Assembly (NCBI GenBank): GCA_003254885.1
Contig: QANT01000648.1
Location: 1 to 64,000 of the forward strand
From: Purshia tridentata
Taxonomy: Eukaryota > Streptophyta > Magnoliopsida > Rosales > Rosaceae
Length of the DNA: 64,000 nt
Direction: 5' to 3'
Made by a program: the position numbers and the translations under genes
Part shown: positions 50,620 to 59,488 of the stretch, piece by piece
Position numbering within the stretch: position 1 is the first letter of the stretch
How the letters are laid out: every line of letters begins with the position of its first letter
The notes under the pieces: generated by a model
What the model was told of the DNA's origin: nothing
Database searches by the model: none
Seen by the model: only the letters and a program-made list of their open reading frames with translations

Positions 50620-51288
50620 TTCTTTCCTTATTGCTTTTGTTTTCCATTTGTCAGCTGATTTTGTGGGGTGAAAGTGTCTGAGTACTCTCTAAGTCTCTAG
50701 TCTCTATATATATGCTAGTAGGAGTAGCAATTATTAATTAGCAATTGTGTCAAAAAGGTCTCATCACTCATGCACATGCAGTGTGAATATGTGTGATTGT
50801 GGGAATATATATATGTAGAGAGATATTATTTGAGATGGGTATATAATATTATAAATAGTACTGTTTTATATTTTCTTTATATATACTTCATGCATTTGCA
50901 ATATCCTCTCTCTAAGAAATGGATAAGAACTGATAGATGACTTTTAGTTTTAATGGTAGCTGCATATTATAAATTTAAGGACTTGTCATATATTACTATT
51001 AATTTATTAGGAGAGGGGATCTACGAGGATATGCCAGCAGCCACTATAGCCAGTTATTTATACAGACAATCTTTCTTTAACTTTGTGCCATATTTCTCAT
51101 TCTGTTTTATTATACAGTCAAACAGAACAATATATCAAAGAGGATTATCACACGTCATTAACTAAGTCTGCAACTTCTATTCAATAAAAACCGAAAGATT
51201 GTTGTGACAGAACCAACTTGAATATTCTCTAACAGAAATCCAAATTTATACATGCCTCTGCTTTAATTTCAAACACTTTTCTTCTCAG
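50620..51288. other. Spacer between B2 and C2
   Basis: Contains the B2 upstream region (50620-50830), then AT-rich DNA. From about 51180 it matches the region downstream of C3 (about 54960-55120), for example CAACTTCT...TTCAATAAAAACCGAAAGA. No gene is seen. Confidence 0.5.
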
Positions 51289-51461
51289 CTACAATTTGCA
51301 CATACCTGAGCTTTGGCCATCATGATCACTTTGTTTTCTTGTTTCTATAATATTGATTACAGTCTCTTTTAGGCACTTAAATATTTTAGCTTTGATTTTG
51401 CCTCTTTTGGGTGGAAGGGTGGTTTTACTCTATGCATTGGATTTGTAGTTTTGCCTTCCAT
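51289..51461 (-). pseudogene. Array copy C2, frameshifted C-type gene
   Basis: The start MEGKTTNPMHRVKP lies in one frame. The core PPKRGKIKAKIFKCLKETVI and tail (ETRKQSDHDGQSSG) lie in the next. A single-base length change in CCACCCTTCCACCC just before the core would explain this. It is the closest relative of intact C3 (55.1 kb), including the tail KQSDH.GQ. The surrounding block is duplicated with it. Probable recent pseudogene; an assembly error in this run cannot be excluded from one sequence. Confidence 0.75.
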
Positions 51462-52421
51462 TTCAAAGAAGAAAATTAAATATGATGAGAGAAAAGTGGG
51501 ATTGTGGATTTGTGCATGTATTTAATAGTGAAGAGAGCACATAAGCCAATTGCCTCACATAGTTCCATGCAATGTGAATGCATGAAGGATTCCTGATCAG
51601 ACAAATAGATTCTAGACATGTTCAACCAGAACAAATATTAAAATAGTCAAATGGACAGTTTTCAACCAAACACAAAACCACATCTGATACATAATATATC
51701 ACCTCAGATAATGTTGTCCCATTTATCAAACCTCTCTCTCTGTCTGTCTCTGTCTCTGTCTCTCGCAACTCTCACTCTCATAATCTCATTGGGTTGACTG
51801 GTTTATCAACTTGTAAGATTCAAGAACAACCCAAATGAAAACTATTATATATCAATTAATCAAATGAAACATTTATATTTAAGAGAATTTATTGCACGCC
51901 AACTGGAAATTTTGTAATAAAAGATGTTTTGGGCCACAGAGTACCTCTTACAGAACAAAGAGAGCATGTTTCTTAATTATATTATATTTGATACATACAC
52001 CTCCATCACTATACATTTAAATGAATTTTTTTTTTTAGAATTATTTTCATTTCTTAAGGTATCCAATTTGATGACCAAGTCATTAAGCTTGAATGCACCA
52101 CACCCTCTGAGATCCAGTCTCTGCTATTGCTATTGCTATTGACTACATGAAAACAATTATATCTAATACTATTTCTCCTCTTATGAATTCAATAAAAAAC
52201 TTGAAGAAATGAAAGCTTTAAAGGGCACTGAGGGATTATATACACAATACATTACAGATAAAACGAGCTCCAAACCCAGAAACACAATTTGCAAAATCTG
52301 TAGCTACCATTTTCTATAATGGCCTGCAACAAATATATTAATACAGTAATGTCCCTCTTCATCTAAAATGGTCAAGAATCTGAGTGATCCTCTGAAGAGT
52401 AGGTCGTGGGTTTGTAGAGGC

Positions 52422-52583
52422 TTAGCTTCCACTGCATCCTACTTTCTTCTTTCTCAGTCCAGTAACAACTAATGCTGCAGTCTTTACTTTCAAAACCAAC
52501 CCTCCGAAAATCTTTGCTTTAATTTGACCTCTTGGAGGAGGAAGCCTTATCTCTGGCTTCTTTGGTCTGTATTTAGCTTCCAT
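52422..52583 (-). CDS. Small cationic protein, array copy A2 (truncated tail)
   Basis: Unrecognised family. A 53-aa intronless ORF, MEAKYRPKKPEIRLPPP, with core LPPPRGQIKAKIFGGL at 14-29, then LVLKVKTAALVVTGLRKKKVGCSGS. It is nearly identical in plan to A3 (72 aa) but ends where A3 has a Gln codon (TAA against CAA). Downstream DNA still encodes the family tail in another frame (SSEDHSDS against SEEHSDI). It has its own TATA-like box and inverted repeat upstream. It may act as a short form or be an early pseudogene. No signal peptide. Confidence 0.6.
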   Translation of the reverse strand: MEAKYRPKKPEIRLPPPRGQIKAKIFGGLVLKVKTAALVVTGLRKKKVGCSGS

Positions 52584-52773
52584 GGATTTGGATTGTGTGG
52601 AAGTGGCTGAAACTTAAGCAAAAGCTCTGCTTACAAGCAGAGCAAAAGGCAGAGGAGGAGTTAATGGAGACCCAGTTTCTGAAAAAAGCAGAGGACTGTA
52701 AGAAAATTTTGAGTCAATAAAGAAGAAGAAAAGGAGAAGATTTTGTGAGGGAAGCATAGATGGTGTGTGGGGA

Positions 52774-52781
52774 TATATATA
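52774..52781 (-). promoter_or_regulatory. TATA-like box of copy A2
   Basis: TATATATA about 190 bp upstream of the A2 start codon, in a stretch (GGATATATATACACATGGGA) conserved at A3 (57038-57045), which lies in the same position relative to its gene. Confidence 0.5.
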
Positions 52782-52823
52782 CACATGGGAACTGGGGTGG
52801 GGTGACTGGCTTAGTCAGAAGGT

Positions 52824-52838
52824 TTCACACAGTGTGAA
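52824..52838. promoter_or_regulatory. Inverted repeat upstream of A2
   Basis: TTCACACAGTGTGAA is a perfect 7-bp inverted repeat around one base, about 45 bp beyond the TATA-like box. It is identical at A3 (57088-57102). Related half-sites (GCAGTGTGAA or GCAATGTGAA) occur upstream of C2, C3 and B2. It may be a binding site for a dimeric factor. Confidence 0.5.
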
Positions 52839-53811
52839 CAGAATTTTTTAAATGCAAATAAAGAGTGGAAAATTCTGATGTGGGTTTGCATTTGTGTCAA
52901 AGAGGCACCCATTAAAGTCCTGGATTTTTTAATATAAAATCCTTGGGATATTATAATAACACATATGCTGATGGTTTATGGACTTGCATAATTGTCAATT
53001 TTGGGGGCTTCACTAGTACTGCAAAACAAGCAACAAAAGGCCAGTCAGAAAAGCCACAAGGAATTCACTATTATAGTGACTGTGGGATCGATAATTTACC
53101 TCTTCCAAACTAATTTTTATACCCTTTTATGTATAGATGCTGCATCTATGTATATATGTCTATGCATCTATGCCTAGAGTGACTTACTGGTGAGCCAAGC
53201 CCATGATGTCAGACAACAAATAAGGTCAGAGTATGATTTTAATGAGTTACATTAGAAAGGAACCAATGTTTGAATATAACATGTTAATTTATAGTTGTTA
53301 TGTTTCTTTATTAGTGAAAACATCATCATTCCCTGTACAAGCAAAGAAGTTTGCTTAATAATTGAAGATCAAATTCTTTCTTGAATTTTTTATATTAAAA
53401 TAACTATAAATTTGTAATTCTTTTAGATTCTTCACTTTCAATTAAATAATGGATGAGGATTGGGGTTGCTGCATGTGGTATCTTGGAGGAGCTGTTACTG
53501 CAAAGAGGGAAGCTAATTCATAATTAAATAAACAGATAACCCCATATTATCCATTACTCAATATCAGTTATAACAGAAACAGGTAGAGTTAAATTTCTAG
53601 ATAAAAAACCTTCAGACCCTCAAACTTAAAAGAAAGGAAAAAGAATACTAAACTACAGCATAAACATAAACAAAAGCCTACCCTTTCTCTCATCAGTCTC
53701 ATAGATCTAATTGGGCAGGACTGAAAATGCCTGCCCTCCCTTTAATTCCCAATCTTAACATAGAAGAGTAACCACTCACTTGATGAATCTGGGGTTTGGC
53801 CAAAATTGGTA
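52839..53811. other. Spacer between A2 and B3
   Basis: The upstream part of A2 (to about 53060), then DNA similar to the A1-B1 spacer. No gene is seen; the ORF at 52992-53177 on the plus strand is not conserved at the other A copies. Confidence 0.5.
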
Positions 53812-54036
53812 TCAGACTCTCCTTCTTGCTCCTGCTCCTGCTATGGTGATCATCACAGTCTCTACAAGTTTCTGAAATAGTCTAGCCATGATTTGGCCTC
53901 TTGTTGGTGGGTTATTGGCCATGGCTCTTGCTCCTGCTTCTGCTATGATGATTACACTCTCTACTGCTTCCTTAAATACTTTAGCTCTGGTCTGACCTCT
54001 TCTTGGTGGAATAGCCATGGCTTTTCCTTTCCTCAC
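53812..54036 (-). CDS. Small basic protein, array copy B3, two core modules
   Basis: Unrecognised family. A 74-aa intronless ORF with two core modules: MRKGKAMAIPPRRGQTRAKV (1-20), running on into FKEAVESV, and RAMANNPPTRGQIMARLF (about 38-55), running on into QKLVETV. They are joined by a short Ala-rich linker (AEAGA). The same two-module plan occurs in B1 with a longer linker, so the modules arose by internal duplication before B1 and B3 separated. It ends in GAGARRRV. A TATA-like box lies at 54105-54110, 70 bp upstream. Each module looks like a basic motif plus an amphipathic helix; there is no signal peptide. Confidence 0.7.
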   Translation of the reverse strand: MRKGKAMAIPPRRGQTRAKVFKEAVESVIIIAEAGARAMANNPPTRGQIMARLFQKLVETVMITIAGAGARRRV

Positions 54037-54127
54037 CTGATCTGTAAGAGAAATGGATAGTGTTTGGTGAGCTGAGGAGGGTGTTCTTTCTCTCTATGTC
54101 TCTGTATATATCCCTCTCTCTAATTTA

Positions 54128-54325
54128 GTGAGGGGAAGCTGTCATGCACTTCTACCCTTTTTTTTTTTTGGCCAGGATGCACTTCTACCTTCTTTTTTTT
54201 TGGCCAGGGGATGCACTTCTACCTTAATCACTAAGAGATGCACAGGGAAGCTGTCATGCACTTCTACCCTTTTTTTTTTGGCCAGGATGCACTTCTACCT
54301 TAATCACTAAGAGATGCACATGGAT
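54128..54325. repeat. Nested tandem repeat upstream of B3
   Basis: A unit of about 30 bp, made of GGATGCACTTCTACC, a T-run and GGCCA, repeats several times. A larger unit of about 110 bp starting GGGAAGCTGTCATGCAC and ending TAATCACTAAGAGATGCAC occurs twice (about 54130 and 54244), the second shorter. It lies 95 to 290 bp upstream of the B3 start codon. Confidence 0.85.
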
Positions 54326-55121
54326 GAGAGAGTGTGGATAAAACCAAAAAGAAACAAGCAAAAGAGGGGTTCGGGATAACTATTAGACAGTACTTAGCCA
54401 AAAAATAAAAATAAAAAACTATTTAGACTACCAGTATGTGATGATTGAACGTGGAACCCGACCCAGTTCAAAGCTATTTTAATTACCCCTACTCACATAG
54501 AGAATAATAACCCAAGATTAAACTAGTAATAATAATTACAATTGTTAATTAGTATATATGACTGAACATGGCTCACAAATTTTATACTGGTTCTGGTGAA
54601 AGTTTATCAGAGCACGTATAAAGTACACATAGTTAGTCAGCAGATAGGCGATTGTTAGTCATAAATGCATATGGATCCTTAGATTATATAGCGAGATCAC
54701 ATACATTAACGATGTTCAATCGCGTCTAGAGTGGATTGTCCCCAATTCCAGTGTACCAAACAGCAAATTCAAACAAAAACATGGTCTGGTTTGATATTCT
54801 TTTTCATCCAAGACCTGATAGACCATGCATGTATGATTTGTGCATGCATTTAAGCTGCATGTGAGAGCTAATACTCTCTCCACAATTTGGAAGTTTCTCA
54901 AATGTCAAATTATAGATCCTCTAATATATGACTCAAAAAGAAGTACAATTTATAAAAAAGAATAATTATCACAATTAATTAAGGCTACAACTTCTCATAA
55001 AGAGTAAATTCAATAAAAACTGAAAGACTGTCACAGAAAAGAGTTGAAGACATATTGGCCAACAGAAAGCCAAATATATATGTCTGAAAACAATGCCTCT
55101 GCTCTTAATTTCAAACACTTT
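54326..55121. other. Spacer between B3 and C3
   Basis: AT-rich DNA without a recognisable gene. The ORF at 54716-54901 on the minus strand has no counterpart near B1/C1 or B2/C2. Confidence 0.5.
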
Positions 55122-55322
55122 TCAAACTCCCACATGCTGGTCGATTTGCTGAACCTGGGCTTTGGCCCTTTGGCCTCCATGGTCACTTTGTTTTCCTGTA
55201 CCTATAACATCGATCACAGTCTCTTTTAGTTCCTCAAATATTTTGGCTTTGACTTTGCCACTCTTGGGTGGAAGAGTGACATTTTCTCTCTGCATTGCCT
55301 TTGTCGTTTTGCCTTGATCCAT
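55122..55322 (-). CDS. Small basic protein, array copy C3 (intact C type)
   Basis: Unrecognised family. A 66-aa intronless ORF starting MDQGKTTKAMQREN, with core LPPKSGKVKAKIFEEL at about 17-32, then KETVIDVIGTGKQSDHGGQ and a Gln-rich end (AQVQQIDQHVGV). It is the only C-type copy with an open frame from start to stop; C1 and C2 are decayed. The core has Ser where the family has Arg (PPKSG). A TATA-like run is at 55425-55430, about 100 bp upstream. Hydrophilic and basic, with no targeting signal seen. Confidence 0.65.
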   Translation of the reverse strand: MDQGKTTKAMQRENVTLPPKSGKVKAKIFEELKETVIDVIGTGKQSDHGGQRAKAQVQQIDQHVGV

Positions 55323-56057
55323 TTTTCTGATTTGTAATGTGCAGGAGAGCTCAGAGTGTGAAGGAGGAGGAGGAGGAGGAGAAGAAGAAATGGGGTGTGA
55401 TCAGACCAAAGTAGGTTGTGCATGTATATAATACTGAAGAGAGCACATAGTTTCATGCAGTGTGAAAGCATATGAAGGATTCCTGAACAGACAAATTATT
55501 GACATGTTCAACAAATATTAAAATACACAAATGGACAGTCCTTTTTAACCAAACATAAAACCACATCTGACTTATAATATGAATTACGTCAGATAATCTT
55601 GTTCTATTAAGCAAACCTCTCTCTCTCTCTCTCTCAATTCTCTCTCACTGGGGTTGACTGGTTTATGGTAACAGGGAAGTTTTAAGATGATTTGGAGCAT
55701 TATATATAAATTAATGAAATGGAGCATTAGAGAACATATTGCACGCCAACTGGAAACTTTTTTATTAAAGATGATTTGGGACAAAGCCTACAACAGCACA
55801 ATTACATAGTACCTCTGCTAATACCTTTTACAGAACAAATTAAAGAGAGCACGTTTCTTGATGCATACACTACTAGTAGCAGTGACTTGTCTTATTTAAT
55901 TTAAAAATAGCCATTTTATTTTTTATTTTTTTCCAAATTCATTACAAATTGATTAAGCTTAAATGCTGTGAAATCCATTATCTGCTATTGACTACATGAT
56001 AACGATTATATCACTACTATTTCTTTTCTATGAATGCAATAATAAAAATTAATAAAA
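55323..56057. other. Spacer between C3 and A3
   Basis: The upstream region of C3 with a GAGGAG-type purine tract (55355-55390), the half-site GCAGTGTGAA (about 55458), and a (CT)n run at 55617-55635. It is homologous to the C2-A2 spacer. No gene is seen. Confidence 0.55.
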
Positions 56058-56640
56058 CTTGAAGAAATAGAAGCTTTATAGGGCACTGAAGGGATGTTAT
56101 AAATTACAGATAAAAAGAGCTCCAAGCCCAAAAACAAAGTTCATAAAATCCATAGCTACCATTTCTATAATGGCCAACAACAAACATATCAATACAGTGA
56201 TTTCTTGCCAATTTCCCTCTTCAACTAATTTGGTCAAGTATCTGAAAGTCTCTCTGAAACTTGAAGAAATGGAAACTCTAAAGGGCACCGAAGGGATGTC
56301 ATAAATTACAGATAAAAAGAGCTCCAAGCCCAGAAACAAAGTTTACAAAATCCATAGCTACCATTTCTATAATGGCCTACAACAGACATATCAATACAGT
56401 GATTTCTTACCACTTTCCCTCTTCAGCTAATTTGGTCAAGTATCTGAAAGTCTCTCTGAAACTTGAAGAAATGGAAACTCTAAAGGGCACTGAGGGATGC
56501 TAATTCTACAATGGTCCAGAAACAGAATTAGCAAAATCTAAAGCTACCATTTCTATAACGGCAAGTAATAAATATATTAATACAGTAATTTCCTAATGAA
56601 CCCATTTCCATCTTCAACTAAAATGGTCATATATCCGAGT
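56058..56640. repeat. 202-bp tandem repeat of the A3 3' flank
   Basis: Three units each begin CTTGAAGAAAT, at 56058, 56260 and 56462. The first two are 202 bp each and nearly identical. The third is more diverged and runs into the 3' end of gene A3. A single related copy lies downstream of A2 (from about 52200). So the A3 downstream region was amplified locally after the A2/A3 split. Confidence 0.9.
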
Positions 56641-56845
56641 GTTCTTCTGAAGTGATGGTGCTTGGCAGTGGGGTTGTAGAGGCTTGGCTTCCAATGCATC
56701 CTCCTTTCTTTTTCCCAAGTCCAGTAACTAATGATGCTGCAGTCTTCACTTTCAACATCAACCCTCTAAAAATGCGAGCTTTAATTTGACCTCTTGGAGG
56801 TGGAAGCCTTTTCTCTGGCTTCTTTGGGCTGTATTTAGCTTCCAT
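56627..56845 (-). CDS. Small cationic protein, array copy A3 (intact A type)
   Basis: Unrecognised family. A 72-aa intronless ORF: MEAKYSPKKPEKRLPPP, core LPPPRGQIKARIFRGL at 14-29, a hydrophobic/basic helix-like part (LMLKVKTAASLVTGL), the basic GKKKGGC, and a Ser/Thr-rich acidic tail ending STITSEEHSDI. It is the only A copy with the full tail. The tail's trace in other frames at A1 and A2 suggests this is the ancestral form. A TATA-like box (57038-57045) and inverted repeat (57088-57102) lie upstream. The short length, basic core and Ser/Thr tail would suit a small regulatory or nucleic-acid/membrane-associated protein, but no function can be assigned. Confidence 0.7.
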   Translation of the reverse strand: MEAKYSPKKPEKRLPPPRGQIKARIFRGLMLKVKTAASLVTGLGKKKGGCIGSQASTTPLPSTITSEEHSDI

Positions 56846-57087
56846 GGATTTGGATTGTGTGGAAGTGGTTGAAATTTAAGCAAAAGCTCTGCTTACAATA
56901 AATAAAGGCAGAGGGGGAATTAGTGAAGACCCTGTTTCTGAAAAAAGCAGAGGAGGAGGAGGGTGAGAAAATTTGGAGTCATGAAAGAAGAAGAAAGGGA
57001 GAAGATTTTGTGAGGAAGCATAGATGGTGTGGGCACATATATATACACATGGGATCTGGGGTGGGGTGACTGGCTCGGTCAGAAGGT

Positions 57088-57102
57088 TTCACACAGTGTG
57101 AA
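57088..57102. promoter_or_regulatory. Inverted repeat upstream of A3
   Basis: TTCACACAGTGTGAA, identical to that at A2 and placed the same way relative to the TATA-like box. Further upstream (about 57155) is TGTGTCAAGAGGCACCCAT, also shared with A2. Confidence 0.5.
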
Positions 57103-57109
57103 CTGAAAA

Positions 57110-58285
57110 TTTTAATTGAAAGGAGAGTGAAAACTTCTGATGTGGGTCTGAGTTTGTGTCAAGAGGCACCCATCAAACAGTTCGTTTGTTAGTGTAAAGT
57201 TTCTGGGTTATTATAACAAAATGTAAGTGATGGTTTCAAAGACTTACATATGGACTTTTATAATTGTCAACACTTGCTTTGGTGAAATGATATGGTAGTT
57301 GTGGGCTCCAAAATCCACCTCCATCAGGCTAATTTTTTTATACCTTTTATGCAATTAAAGGCTTTTCTTTTTGGTCTGATAGTATGTAAAACCTGATAGT
57401 TAATGTTTAAACCCTTTTCTAGAAGCATGAGGGGTCTTCATCAGAGACCAAAGCATATAAAGAAGAATGTTAATATAAGTCTATCTAGAAGATAAGGCCA
57501 ACTTAATTATCAATGATTAGAGCCAAGGAGAGTCAAAGGTCACCCTTTTCCTCAAAATTACATGGTTCATGCATAACTCCAAAGTGAATTCTTTGCCATC
57601 TCAAAAGCTTAACCCCTCCATCTTCAAGACCCCACCAGATATGAAAGCTGTTTGTAATTTATTGGTGAAAATAATATGAAAGCTCTTTGGTCCTCAGTTG
57701 GCATGGGTGGACATTTGAATTTGTTGTTGAAGTCACTGACGGTGACTGGGAAATTAATACTGGAACTGAGTTTAAGTCAAAATTTGACTGAATGCAAGTA
57801 AAAAAATGTGACAAGAGAATATGCTGAGTTTGATGAACTTTTAGCCCTTTTATTTTTAATCCAATCAATTTTGGTTTTGAGATTGCAATAAGTCCTCTTA
57901 TCTGATACAAGCATATTGGGCCAATCAACACTTTTACTTTGACAAGATTTGCTCCTAATATAAGCTAATTTTCATTTCAGAAAAAAAAATCTGGACCAAT
58001 CCCAAGTAACATCAACCTTAAGAAGCAAAACAATTCTATAAACTAATTAGATAACTTTATCATATAATTTAATAGACCACAAAAGAACTTAATATTTTGC
58101 TTAAGAATTCAATTTCCTTCAATGTAAGAAAAATAAAAATTCAATCTTTAGCTCATAACTACAAGCGGATCATTCAAAGGCTCTCGATTTCATCGCAAAT
58201 CAAAAACTTCTTGGCATGCATTGCTCTGCAAAAATATCATGCAGCCAATTCATGAGTGGACGTGAGCTATGGTGATTCTCTTTCT
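57110..58285. other. Region between A3 and the 58.3-kb ORF
   Basis: The upstream region of A3 to about 57300, then AT-rich DNA. The ORF at 57659-57931 on the minus strand has no recognisable feature. No B-type copy follows A3, so the array ends here. Confidence 0.5.
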
Positions 58286-58531
58286 CTAAGCAAACACCAT
58301 TGACTGCAATTTGTCTGCAGGTATTAAGACATCAGGATTGTCCTTCAACCTGTAGAGTGCCATTCCAGCTCCGTATTCGAAAATGTCTGATCTCATCTGG
58401 TATTCTACATTGTCTTCCTCTACCCCCTTATTTGTCTTGTACACACGTATCGATGCCGAACGTGTAACTAGACTCAGTACTAGCAACATCGCTATGACCT
58501 TGGTAGATAACTTGTTGGTCAAGGCATCCAT
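58286..58531 (-). CDS. Small protein with possible signal peptide, unrecognised
   Basis: An 81-aa ORF starting MDALTNKLSTKVIAMLLVLS. Residues 10-24 are hydrophobic and followed by VTRSASIR, which fits a secretory signal peptide cleaved near Ser26. The mature part would be about 55 aa, has no Cys, and contains YQMRSDIFEYGAGMALYRLK and NPDVLIPADKLQ. An upstream in-frame ATG (58678) would add a poorly composed Phe/Pro-rich extension, so the internal start was chosen. It shares no core motif with the array. It could be one exon of a longer gene, or a lineage-specific secreted peptide; I do not recognise it. Confidence 0.4.
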   Translation of the reverse strand: MDALTNKLSTKVIAMLLVLSLVTRSASIRVYKTNKGVEEDNVEYQMRSDIFEYGAGMALYRLKDNPDVLIPADKLQSMVFA

Positions 58532-59320
58532 TAATGGAAATCTTGTTTTGAAGAAGTTGAATGGTCCTGTGAAGGGTGTGAAGGTGAAGAAGAAATTGAA
58601 TAGAGGTGAGATTCTTGATTTTTTATGATAAATAAATTGGATGGTTATTATGTAGGGTTTGTTTTCTGAAACATTCAACTGGTGGGAATGGGTCTGATTA
58701 TTTTTTAGTGGGAGTTAATTAGTTGACAAATTCCCTAGTTTCCTAGAATGCTGGATGACCCCTAGTAATTTGTATCAAGGCTCCAATGCAATGCATGATT
58801 TCTTAGTTTTTTCCTCTTATTATTTAAGCTATTAAAAAATAATTTTAGTTTTTTAAAAATTAAGACAACCACCAAAATATTGAATGAGACAACCATATCA
58901 AGTTTATGTTACAGCAACATATGTGTTTTATTTGCTTTAACTGTAAACTTTTATTTAAAATAAAAAAATATGTCAATATATTATTTAGAGGTTACACTAT
59001 ACACGTGGCAGCTCCACCGACTTGGCCGAGGATAAGCTCCGTTGTAGGTCCATCATGGGCCATATATTATGTTAATGAGCCGACCCAAGCCATATATTAT
59101 GTCATCAGTAACGGCCCATCAAGAGCATGTGAGTATAAGGGCTAATTTAGGTGGGTTGCCCCCGGTCCACACCCCATTTCCTAAATAAGAGGTCCAAAAC
59201 GAGTTAAACCCTTGGCCCCACCCTAAAACACACTAAAACCAGTCGGGTCGGGTCTCCATATGGATTATCGTCTCGTTGCACTCGCAACTCAGCCCCATTG
59301 CACTAACCTTTGGGCTTGGC
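58532..59320. other. Upstream region of UPF2 and of the small secreted-type ORF
   Basis: A divergent intergenic region. From about 59000 to 59230 it carries several GGGCC/GGCCC motifs (TGGGCC, ACGGCCCA), like the site-II-type elements common in promoters of plant housekeeping genes. CCATATATTATGT occurs twice about 40 bp apart (59060, 59091). Confidence 0.5.
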
Positions 59321-59351
59321 CCTCCCTCCCTCTCTCTCTCTCCCTCTCCCT

Positions 59352-59401
<50 letters not shown>

Positions 59402-59413
59402 ACTGTATTACTA

Positions 59414-59447
<34 letters not shown>
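59321..59447. repeat. Compound (CT)n microsatellite in UPF2 leader region
   Basis: Two long CT tracts (59321-59395, starting as CCCTCT units, and 59416-59447) are separated by GTATTTACTGTATTACTATT. They lie just before the probable 5'-UTR exon end of UPF2. Confidence 0.92.
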
Positions 59448-59449
<2 letters not shown>

Positions 59450-59488
59450 CACTCTTCGTCGTCATATCGCGGCTTAATCTCGATTAAG

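Larger units (their letters stand above)
51180..53060. repeat. Duplicated block containing C2 and A2
   Basis: This block resembles 54960-57300 (C3 and A3) in the same order and orientation, including the spacer. Shared phrases include CATCTGA.ACATAATAT, CAAACCTCTCTCTCTC, GGTTGACTGGTTTAT and GCACGCCAACTGGAAA. The A-gene upstream stretch with GAAGCATAGATGGTGTG is shared too. Several indels of tens of bases separate the copies, so the duplication is not very recent. Confidence 0.8.

Noticed and set aside
56097-56339. 80-aa minus-strand ORF with hydrophobic segments
   Set aside because: Falls entirely in the 202-bp tandem repeats of the A3 3' flank; the two repeat units give the same peptide fragment by duplication only.
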